A stretch of DNA of 12,895 nt from CAZYWA01 sp964650975 [NCBI: uncultured bacterium] (GTDB lineage: Bacteria > JADJOY01): the NCBI GenBank assembly GCA_964650975.1, contig CAZYWA010000200.1:1-12895 (forward strand). Reading direction: 5' to 3'. The notes under the pieces were generated by a model. That model searched no databases. It was not told the origin of the DNA and saw nothing but the letters and a program-made list of their open reading frames with translations. Positions 1 through 6,884 of the stretch are shown here, piece by piece. The position numbers and the translations under genes are program-made. The number at the start of each line of letters is the position of its first letter. Position 1 is the stretch's first letter.

Positions 1-530
1 TGACGCAGCAGTTCCCGTTCGACTTCCGCCGCGATCTCGACCGGCTGCCGCTGCTCAAGACGCTGCCGCTCTCGCCCAGCGCCGTGGCGCTCGGTCAGCT
101 GCTGCCGATGGTGCTGGTGTTCAGCGCCGTGCATCTCTTCGTGGCGGGCGTGGTGATCGTGCTGTCGGGGATGATCGCGGTGAAGTGGTGGCTCGCGGTG
201 GCGATCGCGATCGTGCCGTTCAACTGCGTTCACATCGCCCTCGACAACGCGCTCTTCCTGCTCATGCCGCAGCGCTTCGAGCTCAAGGACACGGGCGGCT
301 TTCGCGCGGTCGACCGGCTGGGGATCATGCTGGTCAAAGGACCGGTGCTGGTGGTGGCGGGTGGATTGGCGCTGGTGCTCGGCAACGGCGCCTATCAGCT
401 GGCGGGCGGGAGCGTGGCCGCGGCCGGCGTCGGCGCGGCCGCGGCGTTCGCGTGCGTGGCGGTGCCGATCGTCCAGTGGGTGGGGCGGCTCTTCGCGCGC
501 TTCGACATCCCGCGCGACACGCCGGAGTAG
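1..530 (+). CDS. putative ABC exporter-type membrane protein, C-terminal part
   Basis: The reading frame is open from position 3, so the gene starts left of the window; the ATG at 84 is internal. About 175 residues are visible. They begin with a soluble stretch (FPFDFRRDLDRLPLLKTLPL, then SPSAVALGQ) and continue with about four hydrophobic helices, the last ending just before an amphipathic tail and TAG at 528-530. The phrase of the form FDFRxDLDRxxLLKTLPLxP followed by ALGQL recalls the putative ABC exporter family (Pfam ABC_export), integral membrane proteins of about 500 residues thought to act as ABC permeases. That family call is from memory of the motif; membrane location is directly supported by the hydrophobic segments. 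The substrate and the partner ATPase are not visible; the ATPase gene would be expected upstream. It could also be another ABC-2 type permease. Confidence 0.6.
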   Translation, partial: TQQFPFDFRRDLDRLPLLKTLPLSPSAVALGQLLPMVLVFSAVHLFVAGVVIVLSGMIAVKWWLAVAIAIVPFNCVHIALDNALFLLMPQRFELKDTGGFRAVDRLGIMLVKGPVLVVAGGLALVLGNGAYQLAGGSVAAAGVGAAAAFACVAVPIVQWVGRLFARFDIPRDTPE

Positions 531-557
531 CTGGGCGGGCGATCTCGTTCCGAACGG

Positions 558-579
558 CGGACCGGCGGGAGCCGGTCCG
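558..579. terminator. hairpin between convergent genes
   Basis: A perfect 9-bp GC stem (558-566 pairing with 571-579, CGGACCGGC/GCCGGTCCG) with a GGGA tetraloop lies in the 62-bp gap between the stop of the ABC exporter gene and the stop of the kinase gene. No T-tract follows on either strand, so this may act as a bidirectional stabilising or weak terminator structure rather than a classical intrinsic terminator. Confidence 0.5.
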
Positions 580-592
580 TCCCGGTGGTCGA

Positions 593-1735
593 TCAATCGC
601 GATGCAGGGTGAGACCCGGCACCGGCCGATCGATCCGCAGCGTTTCGCGGCGCAGCGAGGTCCACGCGCGATCGAGGGCCTCGACCTCGCTCGTCTCCAC
701 GAGCGCGATCACGGAATCGCCGCCGCCGGCGCCGGAGATCTTCGCGGCGGCTCGCCGTTCTCTCGCTGCGGCGGCGAGCCGGGAGAGTGCCGGGGTGACG
801 ATTCCCGCACCGCCGAGCGCCGCGTCGAACTGCTCCAGCAACCCTTGGTGGCGCACCATCGCGCGCTTCCACCCGGCCGGCGAGGGAGCCGCGACGGCGT
901 CGCGCGCCAGCTGGCCGAGATCGGCGCGCAGCGTCGCGTAAAGAGTTGCCTGGGAACCGGTGAGCGATCCCAGCCGATCGACGAGCCCGGTGGTGGACGC
1001 CGCCTCACCGCTCGCGGCCGCGAGGAACACGTGGTCCTCGGGCCACGGCGCGGATGCCAGGCACAACTTCGGCCACGGCTGGCTCGCGATCTCCGCCAGC
1101 TCGGAGGTCGAGGGGCTCTTCGCCCCGCCCAAGAGATCGTCGAATCCCGAATTTCGATAAGCCACCAGACCACCCATCACGGCGGCGGCGACATCCGCTC
1201 CGCTGCCGCGCCGCCCCTGCGCCACGAAGTGAGCGAGCGAGGCAATCCGGAACACGCGGTTCCGCGCGGCGTCGCTTTCGACGTCGGTCTCGATGACACC
1301 GCACCACGCGAGCAGCGCCGCGGCGACGGCCGTGGAAATCGAGGCACTCCCGCCAAGCCCGGGCTTCGAGCTTCCCGCACCCAGCTCGCTCTCGATGCGC
1401 ATCCGGAACGCACGCGGTTCGGCACGCTCGCGGCGCGCGATCGCGGCGGCGAGCGCCAATGCCGCGTCGACGAAGCGCAGCTTCTTCTTCACCAGCTCCA
1501 CGTCCGCGCCCGCGTCCCAGCGCGGCCCGTCCGCGTCGAGGCGGCCGCCGAGCTTGGCGATGCCGAGACCCGGACAATCGAGCGCGATCGCCCCGCCCGG
1601 ATCCGGCTCGATCCGCACCTTCACGAAGCGTGGCACCGCCAGCACCAGCGCTTCCGCGCCTGGCTCGAGAACCGCATATTCGCCGAGCACGAAGAGCTTG
1701 CCCGGCGCACGCACGCGAATGCCGTCGGCCGCCAT
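593..1735 (-). CDS. mvaK2: phosphomevalonate kinase-like GHMP kinase
   Basis: This 380-residue GHMP-superfamily kinase probably phosphorylates mevalonate 5-phosphate to the diphosphate in the cytosolic mevalonate route to isopentenyl diphosphate. Visible motifs are the N-terminal APGKLFVLGEYAVL segment (residues 10-23), the ATP-binding GHMP loop GLGGSASIS (126-134), a GSGADVAAAVMGGLVAY segment (177-193) typical of phosphomevalonate kinases, and the C-terminal glycine motif KISGAGGGDSVIAL (332-345). Length and motif order match the family. The first GHMP loop has GLGGS where GLGSS is common. Mevalonate kinase is the main alternative. The ATG at 1735 directly precedes the conserved APGK region, has no Shine-Dalgarno sequence, and lies 8 nt from a TATCGT hexamer. 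No other mevalonate-pathway gene is in the window, so the gene sits apart from the usual cluster. Confidence 0.75.
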   Translation of the reverse strand: MAADGIRVRAPGKLFVLGEYAVLEPGAEALVLAVPRFVKVRIEPDPGGAIALDCPGLGIAKLGGRLDADGPRWDAGADVELVKKKLRFVDAALALAAAIARRERAEPRAFRMRIESELGAGSSKPGLGGSASISTAVAAALLAWCGVIETDVESDAARNRVFRIASLAHFVAQGRRGSGADVAAAVMGGLVAYRNSGFDDLLGGAKSPSTSELAEIASQPWPKLCLASAPWPEDHVFLAAASGEAASTTGLVDRLGSLTGSQATLYATLRADLGQLARDAVAAPSPAGWKRAMVRHQGLLEQFDAALGGAGIVTPALSRLAAAARERRAAAKISGAGGGDSVIALVETSEVEALDRAWTSLRRETLRIDRPVPGLTLHRD

Positions 1736-1743
1736 CGCCGGGC

Positions 1744-1773
1744 ACGATAAGAGATCGCGCGAAGCGCTGTCCT
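1744..1773 (-). promoter_or_regulatory. candidate promoter of the kinase gene
   Basis: On the minus strand, AGGACA (1768-1773) and TATCGT (1744-1749) are 18 bp apart, and the hexamer ends 8 nt before the ATG at 1735. The -10 fits TANNNT; the -35 matches only the GACA part of the consensus. The geometry would place the RNA start at or very near the start codon. Confidence 0.4.
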
Positions 1774-2113
1774 AGGCCACCGGTCGGAGGGACGCGCTCC
1801 GTCGCGTCCGCAGCGTCCGATGAGATGTGACGCCGCGGCGGCGAGGGACCGCAGCCCTCCGTCGCGAGCAAGCTGACCCACTGCCGCCTAGCCGGGAGTG
1901 CCTCGCTTTTCCCACGTGGACCGCTCGGGCGACGAACGGCCAGTGGCTGTGCGAGGGCGCTCGAGCCCCGCGCCCATCGGACGCGCTCGCGGAGTGTGAG
2001 CCCAGTCGCGCGGGCGAATGCAGGCGAGGCCAGGGCACGAGCACGGCCAGCGGACGGCCGGCGGCCGAGCCGGAGATCGGCCCAACTGCTGCACCACCAC
2101 CGGGCCGGCTCGC

Positions 2114-2143
2114 TTGAGGGGACCCGCGCCGCGCGCGTAGCAT
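2114..2143 (+). promoter_or_regulatory. candidate promoter of the glycoside hydrolase gene
   Basis: TTGAGG (2114-2119) and TAGCAT (2138-2143) are 18 bp apart, and the -10-like hexamer ends 6 nt before the ATG at 2150. The G-run between them (2145-2149) touches the start codon, too close for a Shine-Dalgarno sequence. A leaderless transcript is the simplest reading. Confidence 0.5.
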
Positions 2144-2149
2144 CGGGGG

Positions 2150-3685
2150 ATGGTCTCGAATCGAAAATGGGCGCTCCTGGGCACGGCGCTCGCGTGCGCT
2201 TTCGCGCTCGGCTGTGACGCCGACAGCGACGGGTATTTCGCCGGCACGCCCAGCCGGCTCAGCGCGCGATCGAGCGACTGCTCCGATGACGACGCGTCGG
2301 TGCACCCAGGAGCCATCGACGACACCGTCGACGGCATCGATCAAGACTGCGACGGCATCGACGGCCCCGCGTCGGACACGTGGGGCGGCTGGACCGGCAC
2401 ACAGCTCGACGCCACCGGCTTCTTCCGCGTGCAGCAGGTTGGCGATCGCTGGTGGTTCGTGACGCCCGCCGGACACCCGTTTTTCTCGACCGGCGTCAAT
2501 CACGTCACCTTCGACGGCGATTACGACGTGACGTCCGGCACCTCGCCTTACCGCGACTCGAACATCGCCCTCTACGGCACGTGGAGCGCCTGGAGCGCCG
2601 AGGTTCTCAGGCGCTACGACGCGTGGGGCTTCAACACCTTCGGCGCCTGGAGTGACGATTTCTCGGGCCTGGGAAAGGCCTACACGCCGATCCTCAACAT
2701 CGCCGACGGCGACTGGTCGCAGCCGATTCCCGACTACTTCTCCGGAGCATTCGCCGATCGCGCCGCTTCGATCGCCGCATCCGCCGCGGCGCCGCACGCC
2801 TCGGATCCGGACCTCTTGGGCTATTTCCTCGACAACGAGATGCGCTGGGGACCGTCCTATCAGCGTGTCTCGTTTCTGTTCGACGACTATCTGGGCTTCG
2901 ACGCGAGCGCGGCGGGAAAAATCGCGCTGGTCGATTTCCTGAAGACCCGATACGCGAACGACGTCACCGCGCTCGACGCCGCGTGGGGCGGCTCGTTCGC
3001 GAGCTTTGACGAGGTGCTCGCGGCGACCACGCTCGGCCCCGCGGTCTATCCGCCGACCGCCGAGCAGATGGACGCGCGCCAGGCGTTCCTCGAGCTCGCC
3101 GCGCGCCAGTACTACCAGGTGGCGACGGCGGCGGTGCGCGCGGCCGACCCGAATCATCTGATCCTGGGCGAGCGCATGGTCGGGCAGTTCGAGTACCCCG
3201 AGGTGCTGCGCGCCTCGGCCGACTACGTCGACGTGGTCTCGATCAACCGCTACGAGATGAATCCGCTCTGGGCGTTGCTCATCTCGGTGGCCGACGACGT
3301 GATCGCGGGCCGGAACCTCTTCTTGCCCGACGGCGACGACTTCGCGTCGGTCTACGCTCTGACTGGAAAGCCGATCCTCCACTCGGAGTTCGGCTATCGC
3401 GCCACCGATTCGGGGCTCCCCAACACCTGGCCGCCGATGATGCTGGTGGTGCCCGACCAGAAATCGCGCGCCGACTGGTTCGAGCAGGACGTGACACCGT
3501 CGATCGCGTCGAATTACGTCATCGGCTACCACTGGTTCGAGCACACCGACGAGCCGGCCGGCGGCCGCTTCGACGGCGAGAACTCGAACTGGGGGCTGGT
3601 GAATGCCACCGACGAACCGTATTCGGAGCTGATCGCGCGCATGTCCGACATCAACCGCTGGTGGCGCTTGCCGCCGCATTCGTGA
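2150..3685 (+). CDS. lipoprotein glycoside hydrolase, agarase-like, with MopE-type metal-binding motif
   Basis: This 511-residue exported enzyme likely acts on polysaccharide at the cell envelope. A signal peptide (KWALLGTALACAFALGC) ends in a lipobox with Cys22 as the lipidation site. Residues 23-72 form one MopE-type aspartate-rich motif (D-S-D-G-Y, then DCSDDDASVHPGA and DGIDQDCDGIDG), a putative calcium site common in myxobacterial surface proteins. The rest is a clan-A TIM-barrel glycosidase resembling agarase and GH42-like enzymes. It opens with GFFRVQQVGDRWWFVTPAGH (90-109) and contains GYFLDNEMRWG, with Glu230 the likely acid/base, and KPILHSEFGYRATDSGLPN, with Glu413 the likely nucleophile. 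Asp23 follows the lipid Cys; in enterobacteria this retains lipoproteins in the inner membrane, but the rule may not apply here. Substrate and CAZy family are unassigned. The dehydrogenase gene follows 10 nt after the stop. Confidence 0.82.
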   Translation: MVSNRKWALLGTALACAFALGCDADSDGYFAGTPSRLSARSSDCSDDDASVHPGAIDDTVDGIDQDCDGIDGPASDTWGGWTGTQLDATGFFRVQQVGDRWWFVTPAGHPFFSTGVNHVTFDGDYDVTSGTSPYRDSNIALYGTWSAWSAEVLRRYDAWGFNTFGAWSDDFSGLGKAYTPILNIADGDWSQPIPDYFSGAFADRAASIAASAAAPHASDPDLLGYFLDNEMRWGPSYQRVSFLFDDYLGFDASAAGKIALVDFLKTRYANDVTALDAAWGGSFASFDEVLAATTLGPAVYPPTAEQMDARQAFLELAARQYYQVATAAVRAADPNHLILGERMVGQFEYPEVLRASADYVDVVSINRYEMNPLWALLISVADDVIAGRNLFLPDGDDFASVYALTGKPILHSEFGYRATDSGLPNTWPPMMLVVPDQKSRADWFEQDVTPSIASNYVIGYHWFEHTDEPAGGRFDGENSNWGLVNATDEPYSELIARMSDINRWWRLPPHS

Positions 3686-3695
3686 CCGTGCCTCC

Positions 3696-4469
3696 GTGAG
3701 CGGGCGGACGGTGCTCGTCACCGGCGCGGCCAGCGGGATCGGCCGCGCATTTGCCGTTTCGCTCGCGGCGCAAGGCGCTTCGCTGGTCCTCGTGGACGTC
3801 GACGCGGCCCGCCTCGACGAGACCGTGAGCACCATTCGCTCCGCGGGAGGCGCCGTGTCGTTGCGCACGATGGCGACGGACATCGGTTCCGCCGCCGACG
3901 TGCGGCAAATGGCCGAGGAGCTCGGCTCGCACTTCGAATCGCTCGACCTGCTGGTGAACTGCGCCGCGATCCTCGGCCCTGGCGCCTTCGCCGAGCAATC
4001 GCTGGCCGATTTCGCGAAGGTGATCCAGGTGGACGTGCTCGGCACGGTGCACATGATCCATGCGACGCTGCCCTGGCTTCGTCGCGCGCGCGGCCACGTC
4101 GTGAACCTCGCATCCACCGCGTCGCTCCACGGTTGGCCGCTGCTCTCCGCCTATTCGGCCGCGAAGGGCGCGATCGAGAATTTCTCGGAAGCGGTCCGGC
4201 CCGAGCTCGCTCGCGACGGGGTCGGTCTCACCGCGGTATTTCCGCTCCTGGTCGATACGCCGCTGCTTCAGCGCGGCGGTTTGCCGCCGATCCTGCGCGG
4301 GCGGCGCATCAGCGCCGAGCGCGTGGTGAGCGAGACGCTGCGCGCCGTCGAGCGCAGGCGGCCGCGCCTCTACATCCCGTGGAGCGCGCGCCTGGTGGCC
4401 GTCGTCCACGGGCTCGCGCCAGGTCTGCTCGATTTCTGGGGCGCCCGCTTCGGCATGCCGAGGCGCTGA
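3696..4469 (+). CDS. short-chain dehydrogenase/reductase (SDR)
   Basis: This 257-residue classical SDR is a cytosolic NAD(P)-dependent oxidoreductase of unknown substrate. The Rossmann motif is TGAASGIG (residues 9-16), and an acidic Asp34 and Asp36 after the second strand suggest a preference for NAD(H). The active site shows Ser140, Tyr153 and Lys157 with the usual 13 and 4 residue spacings (YSAAK). The position that is usually Asn in the VNVxG helix is Asp113 (VDVLGTV), and NNAG is NCAA. The GTG at 3696 is chosen because MSGRTVLVTG begins directly at the nucleotide-binding strand and the only nearby upstream GTG (3688) hits a stop. The gene lies 10 nt after the glycosidase stop and is probably cotranscribed with it. 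The C-terminal stretch with WSARLVAVVHGLAPGLLDFW may associate with membrane, as in similar SDRs. Confidence 0.88.
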   Translation: MSGRTVLVTGAASGIGRAFAVSLAAQGASLVLVDVDAARLDETVSTIRSAGGAVSLRTMATDIGSAADVRQMAEELGSHFESLDLLVNCAAILGPGAFAEQSLADFAKVIQVDVLGTVHMIHATLPWLRRARGHVVNLASTASLHGWPLLSAYSAAKGAIENFSEAVRPELARDGVGLTAVFPLLVDTPLLQRGGLPPILRGRRISAERVVSETLRAVERRRPRLYIPWSARLVAVVHGLAPGLLDFWGARFGMPRR

Positions 4470-4476
4470 GTTCTCC

Positions 4477-4497
4477 GGGGGGCTTTTCAAGCCCCCC
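4477..4497 (+). terminator. hairpin after the SDR gene
   Basis: A perfect 9-bp stem (GGGGGGCTT 4477-4485, AAGCCCCCC 4489-4497) with a TTC loop starts 7 nt after the SDR stop codon. No T-run follows immediately. It is the first of several hairpins in this gap and probably helps end the glycosidase-SDR transcript. Confidence 0.55.
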
Positions 4498-4512
4498 GCC
4501 CCGAACGTGTCC

Positions 4513-4557
4513 CTGGGGTCTTGCGAAGACCCCAGACCCCAACGGGTGCGATTTTTT
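4513..4557 (+). terminator. second hairpin with downstream T-run
   Basis: A perfect 10-bp stem (CTGGGGTCTT 4513-4522, AAGACCCCAG 4526-4535) has a GCG loop. A run of six T at 4552-4557 lies 16 nt beyond, too far for a textbook intrinsic terminator but on the right strand for the SDR transcript. Confidence 0.45.
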
Positions 4558-4633
4558 CGGGGCCCCACCCCCAAGTCGGCTCGCGACGCTCGCCGGGCGC
4601 CTCTCGGCGCCGGCACGAGATCCTCACGAGCAA

Positions 4634-4674
4634 TCGGTTCGGGGGTGACGGCTAGTGGAAGCGCCCCGAACCGA
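4634..4674. repeat. 11-bp inverted repeat at the end of the VOC gene
   Basis: Perfect 11-bp arms (TCGGTTCGGGG 4634-4644, CCCCGAACCGA 4664-4674) enclose a 19-nt loop, 45 nt downstream of the VOC stop on the minus strand. It could stabilise or end the VOC transcript. A smaller 6-bp hairpin (GGCGCC 4596-4601 and 4606-4611) lies between this and the second SDR-side hairpin. Confidence 0.5.
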
Positions 4675-4719
4675 CCGACAAGGGGATTCATCACACACGC
4701 TGACTTCAGGCGGTCGCGG

Positions 4720-5841
4720 TTACACGCCGCCGACGCGGTCGGGCGGGAGTCGCTCGGCGAGCTGGGCGAGCGTCTCACCGGCTGGCGCCAGGATCTCGAG
4801 ATCGGTGCCGATCCAGCGCCGGGCGCCGAAATAGATCGACGGGTGATCGCCGCGCAAGGCGCCCGTGAGCTCGGGTGTGTAGCCCAGGCTCCGGCAGTGG
4901 CGCGCGAGCGCCTCGAATCCGTCGCGCCCGGGCAGGACACCGAGGTACGCGACGCCCTCGCCTCGCGTTTCCAGCACGTCGCGGTAGGGGCAGGCGCCAT
5001 CGACGGGCTCGATCAGCTCGATGAGCGCCTGGCCGATCCGAGCCCACGCGAGCCGCGCGCGAAACGCGGCCTTCTTGCCGGCGACCCGCACCGATCGCAG
5101 CTGCTCGCGACCCAGCTCGTGGATCCGCCACGGGCCGACTCCGGCGAGATCGATCCACCAGCGCACCGTGGCGTCGAGATCGCGCGTGACGATCCCGATC
5201 TTCACCAGCGAGCCGATCCGGCGATCGGGCAGCGGCCGCTCGAAATTGGCCTTGCCTGCCGGGATGCAGAATTCGGGTGCTCCGGCCCGTAGCGAGAAAC
5301 GCTCCGGGATGCCGAGCGGATAACGAGTGAGCTCGATGCTGGTGCGGAGCGTCGACTCGGCGTCGACGTAACCGAACTGCAGGCTGGTCGGCCCCGCGAG
5401 CGCATTCGGCACCGACGGCAGCTTCACGCGTCCGATCTTCACCTTCGCGTTGAGCTTCGCGGTCTGCCCGAACGGATGCCCGCGCTCGGCCAGGTGACGA
5501 GCGGCCTCCTCCCAGCTCACGCGGCCGGTGCTCATGATGAGGTGCTGCACGCCGCGCCCGTGGGTCGCGAGGTGATCGCCGTACATCGTCGGTCCCTCGA
5601 CCGGCGTGATGACTTCCCACTGCACGTCGTCGAGCCACGTGATCGCGAGCTTCATGCTGTAAACGGCGGGCTCGCCGCGATAGGTGGTGCCGTAAAGCCT
5701 CGGCGGCCGGAAGTGCCAGCACCGGAACGGCCCGATCCCGAAATGCTCGACCAGGTTCGTGACCGTGGTCTCGAAGTCCTCCGCGACCGTGCACACCTGA
5801 CGTACGTCGACGAAGAGCGGCGATCCGGCGAGCCCGGGCAT
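4720..5841 (-). CDS. VOC superfamily protein with two glyoxalase-fold domains
   Basis: This 373-residue cytosolic protein has two tandem VOC (vicinal oxygen chelate) domains of the methylmalonyl-CoA epimerase/Glyoxalase_4 type, roughly residues 8-175 and 208-358. Each opens with a strand-helix unit (VRQVCTVAEDFETTVTNL; LVKIGIVTRDLDATVRWW) followed by GIGPF or GVGPW, and each has a strand with an acidic residue (WEVITPVEG; LIELIEPVDG). Typical members use His and Glu ligands from both half-domains. Here His100 (GVQHLIM) is kept in domain 1, while the equivalent residue in domain 2 is Tyr299 (GVAYLGV), and the usual first-strand His is Gln15 or Lys214. Metal binding may therefore be reduced and the role could be ligand binding. 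Substrate is unknown. The ATG at 5841 lacks a Shine-Dalgarno sequence and an obvious -10, so expression may come from the DJ-1 gene upstream through the palindrome. Confidence 0.75.
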   Translation of the reverse strand: MPGLAGSPLFVDVRQVCTVAEDFETTVTNLVEHFGIGPFRCWHFRPPRLYGTTYRGEPAVYSMKLAITWLDDVQWEVITPVEGPTMYGDHLATHGRGVQHLIMSTGRVSWEEAARHLAERGHPFGQTAKLNAKVKIGRVKLPSVPNALAGPTSLQFGYVDAESTLRTSIELTRYPLGIPERFSLRAGAPEFCIPAGKANFERPLPDRRIGSLVKIGIVTRDLDATVRWWIDLAGVGPWRIHELGREQLRSVRVAGKKAAFRARLAWARIGQALIELIEPVDGACPYRDVLETRGEGVAYLGVLPGRDGFEALARHCRSLGYTPELTGALRGDHPSIYFGARRWIGTDLEILAPAGETLAQLAERLPPDRVGGV

Positions 5842-5884
5842 GGTCGTGTCGACGGCTCGTGGTTCGGACGCCGCGCGGGCTCAG

Positions 5885-6061
5885 CCCGGGTTATTCATGA
5901 AGGTTCGTAGCGAGGCCGCCAAGCGTCGAGCAGATTCGGGCGAACGCAGGATTTTTGGCCCGCAGGCGTACTGAACAGTACGTCGAGGGACGAAAATCCG
6001 AGTACGCCCGAAGATGCCGACGATCGGCGGCCGCAGTAGAACGCTTCATGAAACATCCGGG
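5885..6061. repeat. ~177-bp near-palindromic repeat element
   Basis: The whole stretch between the DJ-1 stop and the VOC gene's upstream region is an imperfect inverted repeat centred at 5974/5975. The perfect core CGTACTG-AA-CAGTACG spans 5967-5982. By hand alignment, the left arm and the reverse complement of the right arm share the blocks TTCATGAAG, GGCCGCC, CGTCG, TTCGGGCG, GGATTTT and CGTACTG in the same order, and both ends read CCCGG. Each half also carries its own TTCATGAA palindrome (5894-5901, 6045-6052). Short frames exist on both strands (for example 5898-5975, +, 25 codons) but overlap the symmetric structure and have no family. In RNA it would fold into a rod of roughly 88 bp. 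A dispersed palindromic or MITE-like repeat, or a processing hairpin between two cotranscribed genes, are both possible. Confidence 0.75.
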
Positions 6062-6835
6062 TTAGGCGGCTTTGGTGCCGGACTTTTCGAGCCGTGCGAG
6101 GAGCTTCTCGGCGAGCAGGTAAGCGTCGCCCGGCCAGCGCGCCGAAACGTAGCGACCGTCCTCGACGGCCATGGCGGTGCCCGGGTGCGCCTCGACCACG
6201 TTCCGGAAATCGATCACCCGCGAGCCGCGCACGAATTGCCGCCCGGGATCGTCGAGCGCCTGCTTCACTTCGTCTTCCACGTACGCGGGGTAGGTCCGGT
6301 AGTAGCGCCCGAGCTTCCACGCGGTCGAGAGATACGCGGTGCGCTCCATGTACTTGGGCAGGCACGTGGTGCGGCTCGCCGCGAGCACGCTCTTGCCGGT
6401 CTCGGGATCACGCGACCGCGCCAGCACCAGCACTCCGTGGCAGATCGCGGCCACCGGGCGATCGAGCTTCCAGAACGCCGCCACCTTCGCTTGCAGCGTC
6501 TCGCTGCCCAGGTACTGGCGCATCCCAGGCGCGTGACCGCCGGGCAGGACCAGTGCCGCGTAGGCCGTGGGATCGATGGCGCTCCACGCGATGGGCGTCC
6601 TGAACTCCTCCGATTGCGTCAGCTCCTCGTAGAACTTCCGCGCCTCGCGCGAGGCGGGGAACATCCCGAACATCGCGCCGCGCAGCGTGCGCGGGTCGGC
6701 CGCGGGCGCCGCTCCTCCCCGCTCGGTGGCGAAGACCACCCGGTGCCCGGCGCGCGTGAGCAGACGCCACGGCACCGCGACCTCGGTCGCGTCGAAATCG
6801 CGATCGGGAACCGGCAGCAGGATGGGCTTCGCCAT
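6062..6835 (-). CDS. DJ-1/PfpI family protein
   Basis: This 257-residue protein of the DJ-1/PfpI (type 1 glutamine amidotransferase-like) superfamily is probably cytosolic. The nucleophile elbow AAICHGVLVLARS gives Cys132 with His133 next to it. Glu18 (DATEVAVPW) matches the conserved glutamate that contacts the cysteine, and VLPGGHAPGMRQYL (96-109) is the preceding glycine loop. Family members act as glyoxalase III/hydratases, chaperones or proteases, and the exact reaction cannot be read from the sequence. The frame is open to 6880, but I choose the ATG at 6835. MAKPILLPVPD is the first strand of the fold, and the upstream residues fall on a TATGAT promoter hexamer. It is divergent from the TPR gene and upstream of the VOC gene on the same strand. 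The pair could serve aldehyde or thioester metabolism, which is inference. Confidence 0.83.
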   Translation of the reverse strand: MAKPILLPVPDRDFDATEVAVPWRLLTRAGHRVVFATERGGAAPAADPRTLRGAMFGMFPASREARKFYEELTQSEEFRTPIAWSAIDPTAYAALVLPGGHAPGMRQYLGSETLQAKVAAFWKLDRPVAAICHGVLVLARSRDPETGKSVLAASRTTCLPKYMERTAYLSTAWKLGRYYRTYPAYVEDEVKQALDDPGRQFVRGSRVIDFRNVVEAHPGTAMAVEDGRYVSARWPGDAYLLAEKLLARLEKSGTKAA

Positions 6836-6842
6836 GACGCCG

Positions 6843-6848
6843 ATCATA
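6843..6848 (-). promoter_or_regulatory. -10 hexamer of the DJ-1 gene
   Basis: On the minus strand TATGAT (5 of 6 to TATAAT) ends 7 nt before the chosen ATG at 6835. There is no clear -35 at 16-18 bp upstream. The position argues for the 6835 start over 6880 and suggests a leaderless mRNA. Confidence 0.5.
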
Positions 6849-6884
6849 GCCCCGGCCACCGGCTCCCCGGCTAGCGACAACCGG

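Larger units (their letters stand above)
1736..2149. other. 414-bp divergent intergenic region
   Basis: This gap separates the kinase (-) from the glycoside hydrolase lipoprotein (+). It holds the two divergent core promoters listed separately and a 7-bp hairpin (GGACGCG 1790-1796 pairing with CGCGTCC 1803-1809). Open frames across it are low-complexity Arg/Ala/Pro products typical of GC-rich antisense reading, and I recognise no protein, tRNA or other RNA gene in it. Confidence 0.5.

Noticed and set aside
185-1750. 521-codon plus-strand frame at the left end
   Set aside because: It overlaps the membrane protein in another frame and runs antisense to the kinase, whose GHMP motifs settle the coding strand.
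1772-4117. 781-codon open frame on the minus strand
   Set aside because: It is antisense to the glycosidase and the SDR, both of which have clear catalytic motifs. The minus product is Arg/Val/Ala-rich with no recognisable domain.
3651-5000. 449-codon minus-strand frame through the hairpin cluster
   Set aside because: It crosses the SDR gene, the intergenic hairpins and the 3' end of the VOC gene in the wrong frame. Its translation is compositional noise.
5898-5975. 25-codon plus-strand frame inside the palindrome
   Set aside because: It has no ribosome site, lies wholly in the symmetric repeat and shows no coding evidence apart from an ATG and a stop.
5895-6365. Minus-strand frame through the palindrome
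   Set aside because: It overlaps the DJ-1 coding region out of frame, and its other half is dictated by the inverted repeat, so it is unlikely to be a protein.
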